Shown in pieces: positions 16,420-25,683 of a stretch of 64,000 nucleotides of DNA. The translations under genes were made by a program, and so were the position numbers. A model generated the notes under the pieces. It had not been told where the DNA came from. It ran no database searches and worked only from the letters and a program-made list of their open reading frames with translations. This stretch comes from Flavobacteriaceae bacterium UBA7302 (lineage in GTDB: Bacteria; Bacteroidota; Bacteroidia; Flavobacteriales; Flavobacteriaceae), in assembly GCA_002471825.1 (NCBI GenBank), contig DKQS01000006.1, positions 124,001 to 188,000 of the forward strand, written 5' to 3'. Positions within the stretch are counted from its first letter, which is position 1. Every line of letters starts with the position of its first letter.

Positions 16420-17658
16420 ATGATTGACAAACAACACATCATCAAAAGATTTATTAGTTACGTTACCGTAGATACAGAATCAGATCCAAACAATCCTGCT
16501 TTTCCCAGTACAGAAAAACAATGGGATTTGGCTAGACAACTCGAAAAGGAATTGAAGGATATTGGAATGGAGGATGTTGAATTGGATGATAATTGCTATC
16601 TAATGGCCACCTTGCCGAGTAATGTTGCTCATGAGGTACCTACCATCGGTTTTGTTTCCCACATTGATACGAGTCCGGATTTCACCGGGGCCAATGTCAA
16701 TCCACAAATCATTGAAAATTACGACGGTGGGGATATCGTTTTAAATCATGAACAAAACATTGTCCTCTCTCCTAGTGAATTTGATGATTTATTACTTTAC
16801 AAAGGTCAGACCTTAGTTACTACAGATGGTACGACTTTGTTAGGAGCCGATGATAAGGCCGGAGTGACAGAAATTGTTTCGGCCATGGAATATTTGATAA
16901 ATCATCCTGAAATCAAACATGGAAAAATCAGAATTTGTTTTACACCGGATGAAGAAGTTGGAAAAGGTGCTCATAAATTTGATGTAGAGAAGTTTGGAGC
17001 CCAGTGGGCCTATACCATGGATGGTAGCCAAATTGGGGAATTAGAATATGAAAATTTTAATGCAGCCTCTGCCAAAATAACCATTCAAGGAAAGATTGTA
17101 CATCCTGGTTATGCCAAGGATAAAATGATCAATGCGATTTTATTAGCGAATGAATTCATGAGTAGTCTTCCTGTAAACGAAGTGCCCGAAAAGACGGAGG
17201 GTTACGAAGGGTTTTTCCATTTGCATACCATGAACGGTAATGTTGACGCATCTAGTTTGGAATACATCATTCGTGATCATGATTTCGAATTGTTCGAACA
17301 ACGTAAGAAAGCAGTACAACAAATTGCCGAGGATATGAACGCCAAACTTGGAAAGGAATTGATTCGTGTGGAAATCAAGGATCAATACTTCAATATGAGA
17401 GAAAAGGTAGAACCCGTAATGCACATTGTAGATATTGCCAAAGAAGTGATGGAAGATTTGGACATTACCCCTTTAATTAAGCCTATCCGAGGCGGAACTG
17501 ATGGTTCTCAATTGTCTTACATGGGATTGCCTTGTCCTAATATCTTTGCTGGAGGTCATAACTTTCATGGGCGTTATGAGTATGTTCCAGTTGAGTCGAT
17601 TGTAAAGGCAACCGAAGTTATTGTTGGGATTGCGCAGAAAGTAGCTCAGGAAAATTAA
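16420..17658 (+). CDS. pepT: Peptidase T (tripeptide aminopeptidase)
   Basis: A 412-residue M20B metallopeptidase, full length for the family. The dinuclear zinc site is visible: HIDTSPD (first His), GADDKAG (bridging Asp) and TPDEEVGKGA (Glu base and Glu ligand), with the final His in GGHNFHGRYE. The enzyme removes N-terminal residues from tripeptides in the cytoplasm. It is the third gene of an operon with two lipoproteins. Confidence 0.95.
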   Translation: MIDKQHIIKRFISYVTVDTESDPNNPAFPSTEKQWDLARQLEKELKDIGMEDVELDDNCYLMATLPSNVAHEVPTIGFVSHIDTSPDFTGANVNPQIIENYDGGDIVLNHEQNIVLSPSEFDDLLLYKGQTLVTTDGTTLLGADDKAGVTEIVSAMEYLINHPEIKHGKIRICFTPDEEVGKGAHKFDVEKFGAQWAYTMDGSQIGELEYENFNAASAKITIQGKIVHPGYAKDKMINAILLANEFMSSLPVNEVPEKTEGYEGFFHLHTMNGNVDASSLEYIIRDHDFELFEQRKKAVQQIAEDMNAKLGKELIRVEIKDQYFNMREKVEPVMHIVDIAKEVMEDLDITPLIKPIRGGTDGSQLSYMGLPCPNIFAGGHNFHGRYEYVPVESIVKATEVIVGIAQKVAQEN

Positions 17659-17675
17659 GGCAGGTACAAAAAAAA

Positions 17676-17698
17676 TCTCCAGGCTGAGAACCTGGAGA
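17676..17698 (-). terminator. Hairpin terminator, 3' of acyltransferase gene
   Basis: Perfect 8-bp arms TCTCCAGG/CCTGGAGA with a 7-nt loop; on the minus strand it is followed by a run of T. It lies 145 bp beyond the acyltransferase stop and just after pepT, so it terminates minus-strand transcription and may also protect the pepT transcript end. Confidence 0.75.
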
Positions 17699-17842
17699 CA
17701 TATCGCGTAGCAATTGCTATAAATTGTAAAAAGACGTGCATAATAAAACCCCTAATCTTTATTAAACAATCTTAAATACAGCTTCAAATTTAATAATATT
17801 TTTTAAATCAGAAAGCTCTTTTTTAATTTTTTTGGGATTTTT

Positions 17843-18376
17843 TTACATTTTATCCTTCTTCCCTTGTACGTCCTTGTAAAAGGCTTTCATCACTTTAAAG
17901 TCTTCTTCTTTGTTGTCAGTGGGATAGAAAGGTTCGGAAAGCTTGATGTATTTATTTTGAAAATCTAAAGTAGCCATGACAATGGGTACTCCTGCTCCTT
18001 TTGCGATATAGTAAAAACCGGTTCTCCATTCTTTTACTTTCTTACGCGTTCCTTCCGGAGACAATCCTACTTTAAAATCCTCTGATTTGTTGAACTCGGC
18101 AACAATGGCGTCTACAGTGTTATTGTTTTTGCTTCGATCTACCGGAAAACCACCCAACATCCGAAACATAAATCCGAAGGGTCCTTTAAACAAAGAATCC
18201 TTACCAATAAAGTGTACCATAATTCCCTGTGAAATTCGATAAAGGATGGCTATTGGAAAATCAACCCAGCTCGTATGAGGTGCTGCAATGACTACATATT
18301 TTTTTGGTTCAAGGGGAAAATTATCGGCTTTCCAGCCAAGAATTGTATATAGTATAAAACGTGCAAATGCTTTCAT
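17843..18376 (-). CDS. 1-acylglycerol-3-phosphate-type acyltransferase
   Basis: A 177-residue PlsC-domain protein. Catalytic HTSWVD (H-x4-D, about residues 34-39) and the phosphate-binding PEGTRKK motif are present. At 177 residues it is shorter than typical PlsC and belongs to a compact subgroup of lysophospholipid or glycerol-3-phosphate acyltransferases. The donor and acceptor are not determinable. It is divergent from rmuC with only 39 bp between, so the promoters must overlap. Confidence 0.85.
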   Translation of the reverse strand: MKAFARFILYTILGWKADNFPLEPKKYVVIAAPHTSWVDFPIAILYRISQGIMVHFIGKDSLFKGPFGFMFRMLGGFPVDRSKNNNTVDAIVAEFNKSEDFKVGLSPEGTRKKVKEWRTGFYYIAKGAGVPIVMATLDFQNKYIKLSEPFYPTDNKEEDFKVMKAFYKDVQGKKDKM

Positions 18377-18415
18377 TCTCTATTTAAAATTGTAAATTTA
18401 AGGACTTAATTTTAG

Positions 18416-19762
18416 ATGATGAATGAATTCGTGATTTACTTGTTAATCCTGCTTGTAGGCGGAGTGATAGGTTATTTTTTCGGACGCTTATTGACCAGAT
18501 TGTCAGGCAGTAACGACCTCGCTGAGTTGCAAAAAAGTAACTCAAGATATGAGGAACGCTTAACACAATTGAATCAAAATATCGAACAAGCTTCTCAGCA
18601 AAAATTAGAACTTCAAGAAGAACTAAAATTCATTCAAAAAGAAAAGGAGACTCTCATCACTAAAAACAGTTCTTTAGAAGAGCAATTGAAAAATCTTCAA
18701 GGAAAATTAAAAGAGAACAAAGAGGAAATCGAAAACCTTCAAGAGAAGTTCACCAAGGAATTTGAGAACCTTGCTAATAAAATTTTGGAGGAGAAATCCA
18801 CCAAATTCACCAATCAAAATAAGGAGAACATCAAAAACATTCTTGAGCCCCTGGAAAAAAAGATTCAAAGCTTTGAAAAAAAGGTAACGGATAGCGATGA
18901 AAAACGAGCTGGTTTTCAATCGGCCTTAAAAACGCAATTGGAAAATCTAAAGCAGATGAACCAGCAGATGAGCAAGGAAACGATCAATCTTACCAAAGCT
19001 TTGAAAGGAGATTCGAAATCTCAAGGAAACTGGGGAGAATTGGTATTGGAACGTGTCTTGGAGAAATCGGGCTTGGAAAAAGATCGGGAATACTTTGTAC
19101 AACAAAGCTTTACTGTCGCCAATGGGAAAAGAGTGTTGCCCGATGTGGTAATTCATTTGCCAGATAGTAAGAAAATGATCATTGATTCCAAGGTTTCTCT
19201 TACGGCCTATGAACAATTTATCAATGAAGATGAAGAGGGTGCAAAAGCCACCTTTCTCAAGGAACATGTGAATTCTTTAAAGCGTCATATTGAACAATTG
19301 AGTGAGAAGAAATATGAGGATTTGTACGAAATTGAATCTCCCGATTTTGTGTTGCTTTTTGTTCCGATTGAAACCGCCTTCGCGGTGGCAACGAATGAAG
19401 ATACCAATTTGTACAACAAAGCATTTGAACGAAACATCGTTATAGTCACACCTTCTACTCTACTGGCTACCCTGCGTACCATTGATACCATGTGGAACAA
19501 TGAAAAGCAACAGCGAAATGCTATTGAAATCGCTCGACAAGCCGGAGCACTTTATGATAAATTCAATGGTTTATTGAATGATTTGATCGGAGTTGGAAAA
19601 CGCATTGATGATTCTAAGAAGGAATATTCAAACGCCATGAACAAACTCTTTGAAGGTCGCGGAAACTTGATTACCAGTGTTGAAAAGTTGAAAAAAATGG
19701 GTGCGAAAGCGAAAAAAGCCATTCCTGAAAACATTTTGGATCGCGCCAATGAAGAAGGCTAA
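18416..19762 (+). CDS. rmuC: DNA recombination protein RmuC
   Basis: A 448-residue protein: one N-terminal membrane anchor (about 5-25), a long coiled coil (about 30-155) and the RmuC domain (about 190-410), recognised by GNWGELVLERVLEKSGL and LPDVVIHLPDSKKMIIDSKVS. RmuC limits inversions at short inverted repeats and is predicted to have a restriction-endonuclease-like fold. The stop shares CTAA with the convergent aspartoacylase-like gene. Confidence 0.93.
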   Translation: MMNEFVIYLLILLVGGVIGYFFGRLLTRLSGSNDLAELQKSNSRYEERLTQLNQNIEQASQQKLELQEELKFIQKEKETLITKNSSLEEQLKNLQGKLKENKEEIENLQEKFTKEFENLANKILEEKSTKFTNQNKENIKNILEPLEKKIQSFEKKVTDSDEKRAGFQSALKTQLENLKQMNQQMSKETINLTKALKGDSKSQGNWGELVLERVLEKSGLEKDREYFVQQSFTVANGKRVLPDVVIHLPDSKKMIIDSKVSLTAYEQFINEDEEGAKATFLKEHVNSLKRHIEQLSEKKYEDLYEIESPDFVLLFVPIETAFAVATNEDTNLYNKAFERNIVIVTPSTLLATLRTIDTMWNNEKQQRNAIEIARQAGALYDKFNGLLNDLIGVGKRIDDSKKEYSNAMNKLFEGRGNLITSVEKLKKMGAKAKKAIPENILDRANEEG

Positions 19763-20931
19763 ATAAACCGACTTATTTTTCGGTCCCTTCGAATAAAGTA
19801 CCATTTATCCTCTCGGAAAATCTTTTTGCGATAGCCAAACAAGTGGAAAATCTTAGTGGCTAAGAATCTAGCGGTTCTTGGATTTACAACCAAGGCATAG
19901 TCGACATCTTTGGAAGCTCGGACTCCTGGAAATATTTGAAGCAAGGCGTGCATTTTGAAACTTCGAACAAACTTGGATAACAACAGCCAAAAGCTCGAAA
20001 TTCTACTCACAATGAAGAATCCATCATCGCCTTTTTTCTGGTACAAAGGCATGAATATTTTTCCTGATTGATTGGCTCTTACTACTTTTTTATTACTAAA
20101 AGCTATTTTTTCATTTTTTCGAATTCGCTGAAAATTTTCATAATAACCAATGATGGAAAACTCCTCATCCTCTTTGATTGTATACTTGTATTTGATTTCA
20201 TAAAAGCATTTCATCTTCCGTTTGCAGGTAAAACTACCTTGCAAGTTTTCAGTCCCATCAAAAGCATTTTTATCGACACAATTAGCAGCCAACAAGGCCG
20301 ACCATAAGAAGGCTTCAGCGTTATCTATGGAAACGGGGTCATCATGCTGGCCCGCTTCAAATCCTAAGGCAACATGTCCGAATTCGTTGATGTAGGTCAA
20401 TAAGGGTCCTTCTAGGAACTCCTCTATCCCTAATACGATCGGAACCTTGAAATTTGATGAGAATTCTCGATTATTAATGGAATCACTGATGGTAATAAAG
20501 GGATCTGTATGACAGGATGTGGTATGAATGTCTAAGAAATAAAAAGGACCTTCATTGGATTGAAGAATATCCTTAATGGTATTGTACACTTCAATTTGCT
20601 CGAAATCTTCAATGTCTTGGGGATTGGACTTGTTTTCTAAGAGGGTTTCATTATTCCAAACGCGATTCAAGTCCTTGTTGACAAAGCGCACCTTTTCCGT
20701 AAGGGCTTGAACATTACCCGTTACTCCGTAAAAATTTCCCTGAAAAGGAATCGATTCATTTTCAATTCTCTCAAAGACTCTTTTAATAGCCGCAATGCCT
20801 GCATATTCATTTCCGTGAATTCCGCCAAAGGCGATGATGGTGGGAGTTTTTTCTGATCCGTTGATACTACCAAGTACCCGATTCAATTTCTGGGTTCGTT
20901 CTTCCAATATTTCTAATACCTCTTTGCTCAT
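19759..20931 (-). CDS. Succinylglutamate desuccinylase/aspartoacylase-family protein
   Basis: A 390-residue zinc hydrolase of the AstE/AspA group (M14-related). Ligands GGIHGNE (His39, Glu42) and His136 (FLDIHTTSC), substrate motif NKDLNR (85-90), and Glu192 in FEAGQHD are intact. The last 150 residues form an added domain (KIFMPLYQKKGDDGFFIVSRISSF) seen in longer members. These enzymes deacylate N-acyl amino acids. It overlaps the GCS2-CBS gene by 4 nt (ATGA), so the two are translationally coupled; their joint substrate is unknown. Confidence 0.85.
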   Translation of the reverse strand: MSKEVLEILEERTQKLNRVLGSINGSEKTPTIIAFGGIHGNEYAGIAAIKRVFERIENESIPFQGNFYGVTGNVQALTEKVRFVNKDLNRVWNNETLLENKSNPQDIEDFEQIEVYNTIKDILQSNEGPFYFLDIHTTSCHTDPFITISDSINNREFSSNFKVPIVLGIEEFLEGPLLTYINEFGHVALGFEAGQHDDPVSIDNAEAFLWSALLAANCVDKNAFDGTENLQGSFTCKRKMKCFYEIKYKYTIKEDEEFSIIGYYENFQRIRKNEKIAFSNKKVVRANQSGKIFMPLYQKKGDDGFFIVSRISSFWLLLSKFVRSFKMHALLQIFPGVRASKDVDYALVVNPRTARFLATKIFHLFGYRKKIFREDKWYFIRRDRKISRFI

Positions 20932-22808
20932 GAAGTCTGGGCCTTCAAACGCTCTATTTTTAATAAATCATTATTGGTAAATATGCCTACCAAAATATTA
21001 TTGTCTATAACGGGTAGACATGATGTTTTGTTTTTCTTCAATTTTTCTATGGCTTCTTCCAAAAGTGTTTCTGGAGATGCCGCGATGAAATCCATATTCA
21101 TGATTTCTTTCGCAATCGTATCACTATTCAAATGAGAATCGGTGAGTTGGTCTTTCAGAATGATACCCACCAAACTATTCTGATCATCAACTACAGGTAG
21201 GTGATTGATGCTTTTCCATTCCATGATTTTAGCGGCCAAGGAAACCAAATCATTCTCATTTACCACAAACAGTTCTGTAGACATTACCTTGTACAGTTTG
21301 TTGTATTTTTCTACCAGTTCGTTCTTGCAATCAGCCACCGGTTTCCACTCGGCGACAGGCTTTCCTTCTTCTTGATTGTCAATTATTTGTTTGGTTAAGA
21401 TGAGATTGGTTTCATGAACCGAACACTCCTTGCGAAGCAAATCTTTGCTTATTTTGAGCCATTTACTACCCGTTGCGTTGTTTTCAATTCGCTTATAGAT
21501 GATGTCCAAATAATAATCGATTTCAGCTTTGTCGATATTATTCTTTAACAACCCTTCTTTGGCCATCGGTAACAATTTGGTTTTTACCAATTTTCTTGCT
21601 GATATGCCTTTCCCGAACCAATTGAAATAGGTGTCAATTCCTGTTCTCGCAGCGTTTAAGAAGTTTACGCGTGCATCGTTAAAGGAGGCGACCTTCCAAA
21701 TATTTTTGTATTTGTCTGGCATTCCTTCCATGAGTCCCACCCAGAACAGGGAGTTTGCAATTTCATCCTTCACACTTGGTCCTGATGGTATGTAACGATT
21801 CTCAATTCGGAGGTGAGCCACATTTTGATGAACTCCATAACACAATCGATTCCACTTGTAAAGCGTTCCGTTATGTAAATTCAGTGCTCTTAGCTTCGGC
21901 ATAATTCCGTTTTTCACATTTTCAAAGGAATTCTCTTCGAAATCGGTAGACAGAATGGGTGCGTAACGAGCAATATCGTCTGTAAATATTTCAAGGATGG
22001 AGTTTTTAATCCAATTTTGACCGAAGGATACACGAGGTTTTTGTTCCCTCAAAATATGCGTATTGTTTCGTTGATCAATGCTTTGTCTAAAAAGAGCAAT
22101 TCGAGTTTCACTCCATAATTCTTTTCCAAAAAGCATGGGCGAATTGGTCATCACAGACAACACTGGTCCGGATATGGCCTGCGCCCAATTAAACTTATCA
22201 ATAGCTTCTTGGGGCGACACTTGAAGATGGACTTGAAAACTGGTGTTACAAGCTTCAAAAAGAATGGATTCATGACTCACAATCAGTTCATCCAAACCAC
22301 GAATGTGTAGTTTAAATTCGTCTCCCCGAATATTTTTAATGACATCATTCAAAGTTCGGTATCGTTGGTACGGTGTGATGTTATCAAATACCAAATCCTT
22401 CTTTTGAAGTGTGGGCAAGATTCCCGTAAGAATGAACCTGTCGTTGTAATTCTCTCCAGCAACGTCTCGTCCTTTTTTAAGCAAGGTTTGTAATTGTTGT
22501 TCTATTAATGAGAAACAATTCTCTTTTAACTCGAAGGGATCTAGATTGATTTCCAAATTAAACAATGCCAATTCACTGGTGTAGTGTGGATCGTTTATTT
22601 TCTCAAGGATATTGAGGGCATTTAAGGACGGACGATACTTGTCGTCCACGATACAAATCTCTTGCTCGGCACCTACTCTTTTGATATTATCCTCGAAAAG
22701 ATTGTGGTTGAGCATGTACTCAAAAGCATGAATGTCATTGATGAGATTTCTCTCGAAATCAATTCGTTCTTGAGCAGTTTTAATAGCTTTTACCGATAAA
22801 GAACCCAT
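20928..22808 (-). CDS. GCS2-family glutamate-cysteine-ligase-like protein with C-terminal CBS pair
   Basis: A 626-residue fusion. Residues about 20-430 form a GCS2-like ATP-dependent carboxylate-amine ligase domain with the metal-binding GAEQE motif at 46-50; residues about 500-620 hold two CBS repeats (INHLPVVDD..LVGIILKD and TSCLPVIDN..LVGIFTNN), which usually bind adenosine nucleotides. GCS2 enzymes join glutamate to an amine, so a nucleotide-regulated ligase is predicted; the product is unknown. It is coupled to the aspartoacylase-like gene. A large hairpin ends only 2 nt before its ATG. Confidence 0.82.
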   Translation of the reverse strand: MGSLSVKAIKTAQERIDFERNLINDIHAFEYMLNHNLFEDNIKRVGAEQEICIVDDKYRPSLNALNILEKINDPHYTSELALFNLEINLDPFELKENCFSLIEQQLQTLLKKGRDVAGENYNDRFILTGILPTLQKKDLVFDNITPYQRYRTLNDVIKNIRGDEFKLHIRGLDELIVSHESILFEACNTSFQVHLQVSPQEAIDKFNWAQAISGPVLSVMTNSPMLFGKELWSETRIALFRQSIDQRNNTHILREQKPRVSFGQNWIKNSILEIFTDDIARYAPILSTDFEENSFENVKNGIMPKLRALNLHNGTLYKWNRLCYGVHQNVAHLRIENRYIPSGPSVKDEIANSLFWVGLMEGMPDKYKNIWKVASFNDARVNFLNAARTGIDTYFNWFGKGISARKLVKTKLLPMAKEGLLKNNIDKAEIDYYLDIIYKRIENNATGSKWLKISKDLLRKECSVHETNLILTKQIIDNQEEGKPVAEWKPVADCKNELVEKYNKLYKVMSTELFVVNENDLVSLAAKIMEWKSINHLPVVDDQNSLVGIILKDQLTDSHLNSDTIAKEIMNMDFIAASPETLLEEAIEKLKKNKTSCLPVIDNNILVGIFTNNDLLKIERLKAQTS

Positions 22809-22810
22809 AA

Positions 22811-22860
22811 AAAATTCCTTCTTAATTCCTAGCTAAGGAAATCATTTTCGAAGGAATTTT
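22811..22860 (-). terminator. Nested hairpin after glyA, abutting next start codon
   Basis: Outer arms of 11 bp (22811-22821 and 22850-22860) enclose an inner 5-bp hairpin (22826-22830 and 22836-22840). On the minus strand the outer arm runs into T residues and then directly the ATG at 22808. It may be the glyA terminator, a leader hairpin that hides the start of the GCS2-CBS gene, or both. Confidence 0.6.
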
Positions 22861-22901
22861 ATATGATATTTATCATAAATGCCAGCAAGTGGTCTTGTGG
22901 C

Positions 22902-24176
22902 TTAGGACGCGAATAAAGGATATCCGCCCATTAAATCGTGAATTTTCCCAGCAATGGCTTTCAATTTGGTTTCATTGGCGGCATTTACAATGGCTTCATC
23001 AATATAATTCACAATAGTGACCATCTCCTCTTCTTTTAATCCTCTTGTGGTGACAGCTGGGGTTCCTATTCTAATTCCCGACGTAACAAATGGTGATTTG
23101 TCATCAAATGGAACCATATTCTTATTCACAGTGATGTCTGCAACTCCCAAAGCAATCTCAGCATCCTTACCAGAAATATTTTTATTTCTTAAATCAATAA
23201 GCATACAGTGGTTGTCGGTACCGCCTGAGATTAGATGATATCCTTTAGAAACGAACTCTTTGGCCATGGCCGCTGCGTTTTTCTTCACTTGGATTTGATA
23301 ATGTAAGAAATCATCAGTTAATGCTTCACCAAATGCAATTGCTTTTGCCGCAATCACGTGCTCTAATGGTCCACCCTGATTCCCTGGGAAAACTGCTCCA
23401 TTTAACAAGGTCGACATTTTCTTGAGCTTTCCACTCTTTAACTTCAATCCGAATGGATTTTCAAAATCTTTACCGACCATTATCATTCCTCCTCTCGGAC
23501 CTCTTAAGGTTTTATGAGTGGTTGTGGTCACAATATGACAATGAGGTAACGGATCGTTTAAAATACCCTTGGCAATCAATCCAGAGGGATGAGAGATGTC
23601 TGCCAACAATAGCGCATCTACAGAATCAGCAATTTCTCTAAATCGTTTAAAATCGATATCTCTTGAATAGGCAGAGGCTCCAGCAATGATCATTTGTGGT
23701 TTCTCACGTATAGCAATTTCTTGGATATTGTCATAGTTCAATACACCGGTTTCCTCCTCAACACCATAAAAAACTGGATTGTACAGTTTTCCTGAGAAAT
23801 TCACAGGAGATCCATGCGTTAAATGACCTCCATGAGACAGGTCAAAACCTAAAATTTTATCGCCTGGATTCAAACAAGCAGCAAATACAGCAGTGTTGGC
23901 CTGAGAACCAGAATGTGGTTGTACGTTCGCATACTCAGCTCCGAAAAGTTCTTTCGCTCTTTCAATGGCCAAAATCTCGACTTGATCCACCACTTCACAT
24001 CCTCCGTAATAACGTTTGTTCGGATATCCTTCTGCATATTTATTGGTAAGTACGGATCCTTGCGCTTCCATTACTTGCTCGCTGGCAAAGTTTTCTGAAG
24101 CAATGAGTTCCAAACCATAAATCTGTCTGTTCTTTTCCTTTTCGATTAAATCAAAAATCTGCGTATCTCTCTGCAT
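22902..24176 (-). CDS. glyA: Serine hydroxymethyltransferase
   Basis: A 424-residue PLP enzyme, full length. The PLP lysine lies in TTTTHKTLRGPRGG (Lys222), and the N-terminal LELIASENF and YAEGYPNKRYYGG motifs are textbook. It interconverts serine and glycine with tetrahydrofolate, supplying one-carbon units. A -7 box and a 12-bp palindrome sit upstream, suggesting specific repression. Downstream lies the hairpin at 22811-22860. Confidence 0.98.
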   Translation of the reverse strand: MQRDTQIFDLIEKEKNRQIYGLELIASENFASEQVMEAQGSVLTNKYAEGYPNKRYYGGCEVVDQVEILAIERAKELFGAEYANVQPHSGSQANTAVFAACLNPGDKILGFDLSHGGHLTHGSPVNFSGKLYNPVFYGVEEETGVLNYDNIQEIAIREKPQMIIAGASAYSRDIDFKRFREIADSVDALLLADISHPSGLIAKGILNDPLPHCHIVTTTTHKTLRGPRGGMIMVGKDFENPFGLKLKSGKLKKMSTLLNGAVFPGNQGGPLEHVIAAKAIAFGEALTDDFLHYQIQVKKNAAAMAKEFVSKGYHLISGGTDNHCMLIDLRNKNISGKDAEIALGVADITVNKNMVPFDDKSPFVTSGIRIGTPAVTTRGLKEEEMVTIVNYIDEAIVNAANETKLKAIAGKIHDLMGGYPLFAS

Positions 24177-24197
24177 TTGATGTTAGTTTTAAGCTAT

Positions 24198-24223
24198 CAA
24201 AAATAAGTATTTCCCATATGGGA
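24198..24223 (-). promoter_or_regulatory. glyA promoter with operator-like palindrome
   Basis: On the minus strand TATTTTTG (24198-24205) matches the -7 consensus, 22 bp before the glyA ATG. Seven bases upstream lies the perfect 12-bp palindrome TCCCATATGGGA (24212-24223), inside the -7/-33 spacer, an ideal repressor position. Confidence 0.5.
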
Positions 24224-24342
24224 TAAAAAAAGAGTTTATCCAAAATTATAAACAATTTGAGCTTTTTGAAAAATCAATAATAATTGTGTGTTAAATTTCA
24301 ATTATTCTTCTTTTTTATATTCAAATACTCTAAAAAATCTAT

Positions 24343-24350
24343 TAGATTTG
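24343..24350 (+). promoter_or_regulatory. Candidate -7 box of fahA
   Basis: TAGATTTG matches TAnnTTTG, 22 bp before the fahA ATG. No convincing TTTG -33 element is present. It shares a 196-bp divergent region with the glyA promoter; no gene is seen there. Confidence 0.45.
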
Positions 24351-24372
24351 AACAGATAATTTAAATTGAGAT

Positions 24373-25653
24373 ATGGAAATTACCGCAAATAATCCCAAGA
24401 GAAAATCCTGGCTAAACGTAAACGAAAATTCAGATTTTCCAATTCAAAATATTCCTTTTGGAGTTTTTATTACAAGAGATGATATCATTACTATAGGAAG
24501 TAGAATCGGCGACTACGCGATTGATTTAGGAGCTTTCCATCAATTGGGTTATTTCGACGGCATTCCCCTTACGGACGATATGTTCTTGCAAGACAATTTG
24601 AATGATTTTATTGCTGATGGAAGGAAAACATGGCGATTGGTTCGAAATCGAATTGCAGATGTCTTTGATGTGAAAAATGGAAAACTGAGAGACAATCCTG
24701 CTCACAAAGACAAGATTATCTTCCGGATTGATGAAGTTGAAATGTTGTTACCAGTTGCGGTTGGTGATTATACGGATTTCTATGCAAGTAAAGAACATGC
24801 GACCAATGTAGGATCATTGTTCAGAGATCCTAAAAATGCTTTATTGCCAAATTGGGTACACATTCCAATTGGTTACCACGGTAGAAGTTCTTCAATTATT
24901 CCATCTGGAACCCCAGTAAGAAGACCTGTAGGACAAACAAGACCTGCAGAAGGAAGTAATACACCAGGATTCGGACCAACAAAGTTGTTGGATTTCGAAT
25001 TAGAAATGGCTTTTATTACTACGGATGCGAATGTGTTGGGTGAACGCATTCCAATTGAAGAGGCTGAGAATTACATCTTCGGAATGGTACAATTTAATGA
25101 TTGGTCGGCACGTGATATTCAAGCTTGGGAATATGTTCCATTAGGGCCTTTCTTAGGAAAAAGTTTTGCTTCGACCATCTCACCATGGATTGTAACATTA
25201 GATGCCTTAGAACCATTTAGAGTAGCGAACCCAAAACAAGATCCAAAACCCTTACCCTACTTACAACAAAAAGGAAAAGGAAGTTTTGACATCCACTTAG
25301 AAGCAGCCATCCAACCTGAAGGAGGAGCAGAAACGGTGGTTTGTCAATCAAACTTTAAATATATGTACTGGACGATTGCACAGCAATTAGCGCATCATAC
25401 CGTGAATGGTTGTCCGGTTGAATCTGGAGACATGATGGGATCAGGTACCATTTCTGGTCCGACTGAAGATAGCTTCGGATCCATGTTAGAATTAACTTGG
25501 AAAGGTCAAAAGCCAATTACTTTAAAAGACGGGACACAACGAAAGTTCATTAATGATAATGATACGGTTACGATGAGAGCCTATTGTCAAAATGATAAAG
25601 TTCGAATCGGATTCGGAGAGTGTTCAGGAAAAGTTCTTCCGGCCAAATTATGA
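24373..25653 (+). CDS. fahA: Fumarylacetoacetase
   Basis: A 426-residue full-length fumarylacetoacetate hydrolase, the last step of tyrosine/homogentisate breakdown to fumarate and acetoacetate. Recognisable features are the N-terminal SH3-like region, the metal-binding FYASKEHATNVG and FELEMAFI segments, and HIPIGYHGRSSSI. Other homogentisate pathway genes are not in the window. Followed by a strong bidirectional terminator. Confidence 0.96.
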   Translation: MEITANNPKRKSWLNVNENSDFPIQNIPFGVFITRDDIITIGSRIGDYAIDLGAFHQLGYFDGIPLTDDMFLQDNLNDFIADGRKTWRLVRNRIADVFDVKNGKLRDNPAHKDKIIFRIDEVEMLLPVAVGDYTDFYASKEHATNVGSLFRDPKNALLPNWVHIPIGYHGRSSSIIPSGTPVRRPVGQTRPAEGSNTPGFGPTKLLDFELEMAFITTDANVLGERIPIEEAENYIFGMVQFNDWSARDIQAWEYVPLGPFLGKSFASTISPWIVTLDALEPFRVANPKQDPKPLPYLQQKGKGSFDIHLEAAIQPEGGAETVVCQSNFKYMYWTIAQQLAHHTVNGCPVESGDMMGSGTISGPTEDSFGSMLELTWKGQKPITLKDGTQRKFINDNDTVTMRAYCQNDKVRIGFGECSGKVLPAKL

Positions 25654-25660
25654 AATAAAA

Positions 25661-25680
25661 AAGGAGCTAGTTAGCTCCTT
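25661..25680. terminator. Bidirectional rho-independent terminator (fahA / acidic protein)
   Basis: Perfect 9-bp arms AAGGAGCTA/TAGCTCCTT with a 2-nt nominal loop, preceded by an A run and followed by a T run, so it works on both strands. It fills the 30-bp convergent gap. Confidence 0.85.
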
Positions 25681-25683
25681 TTT

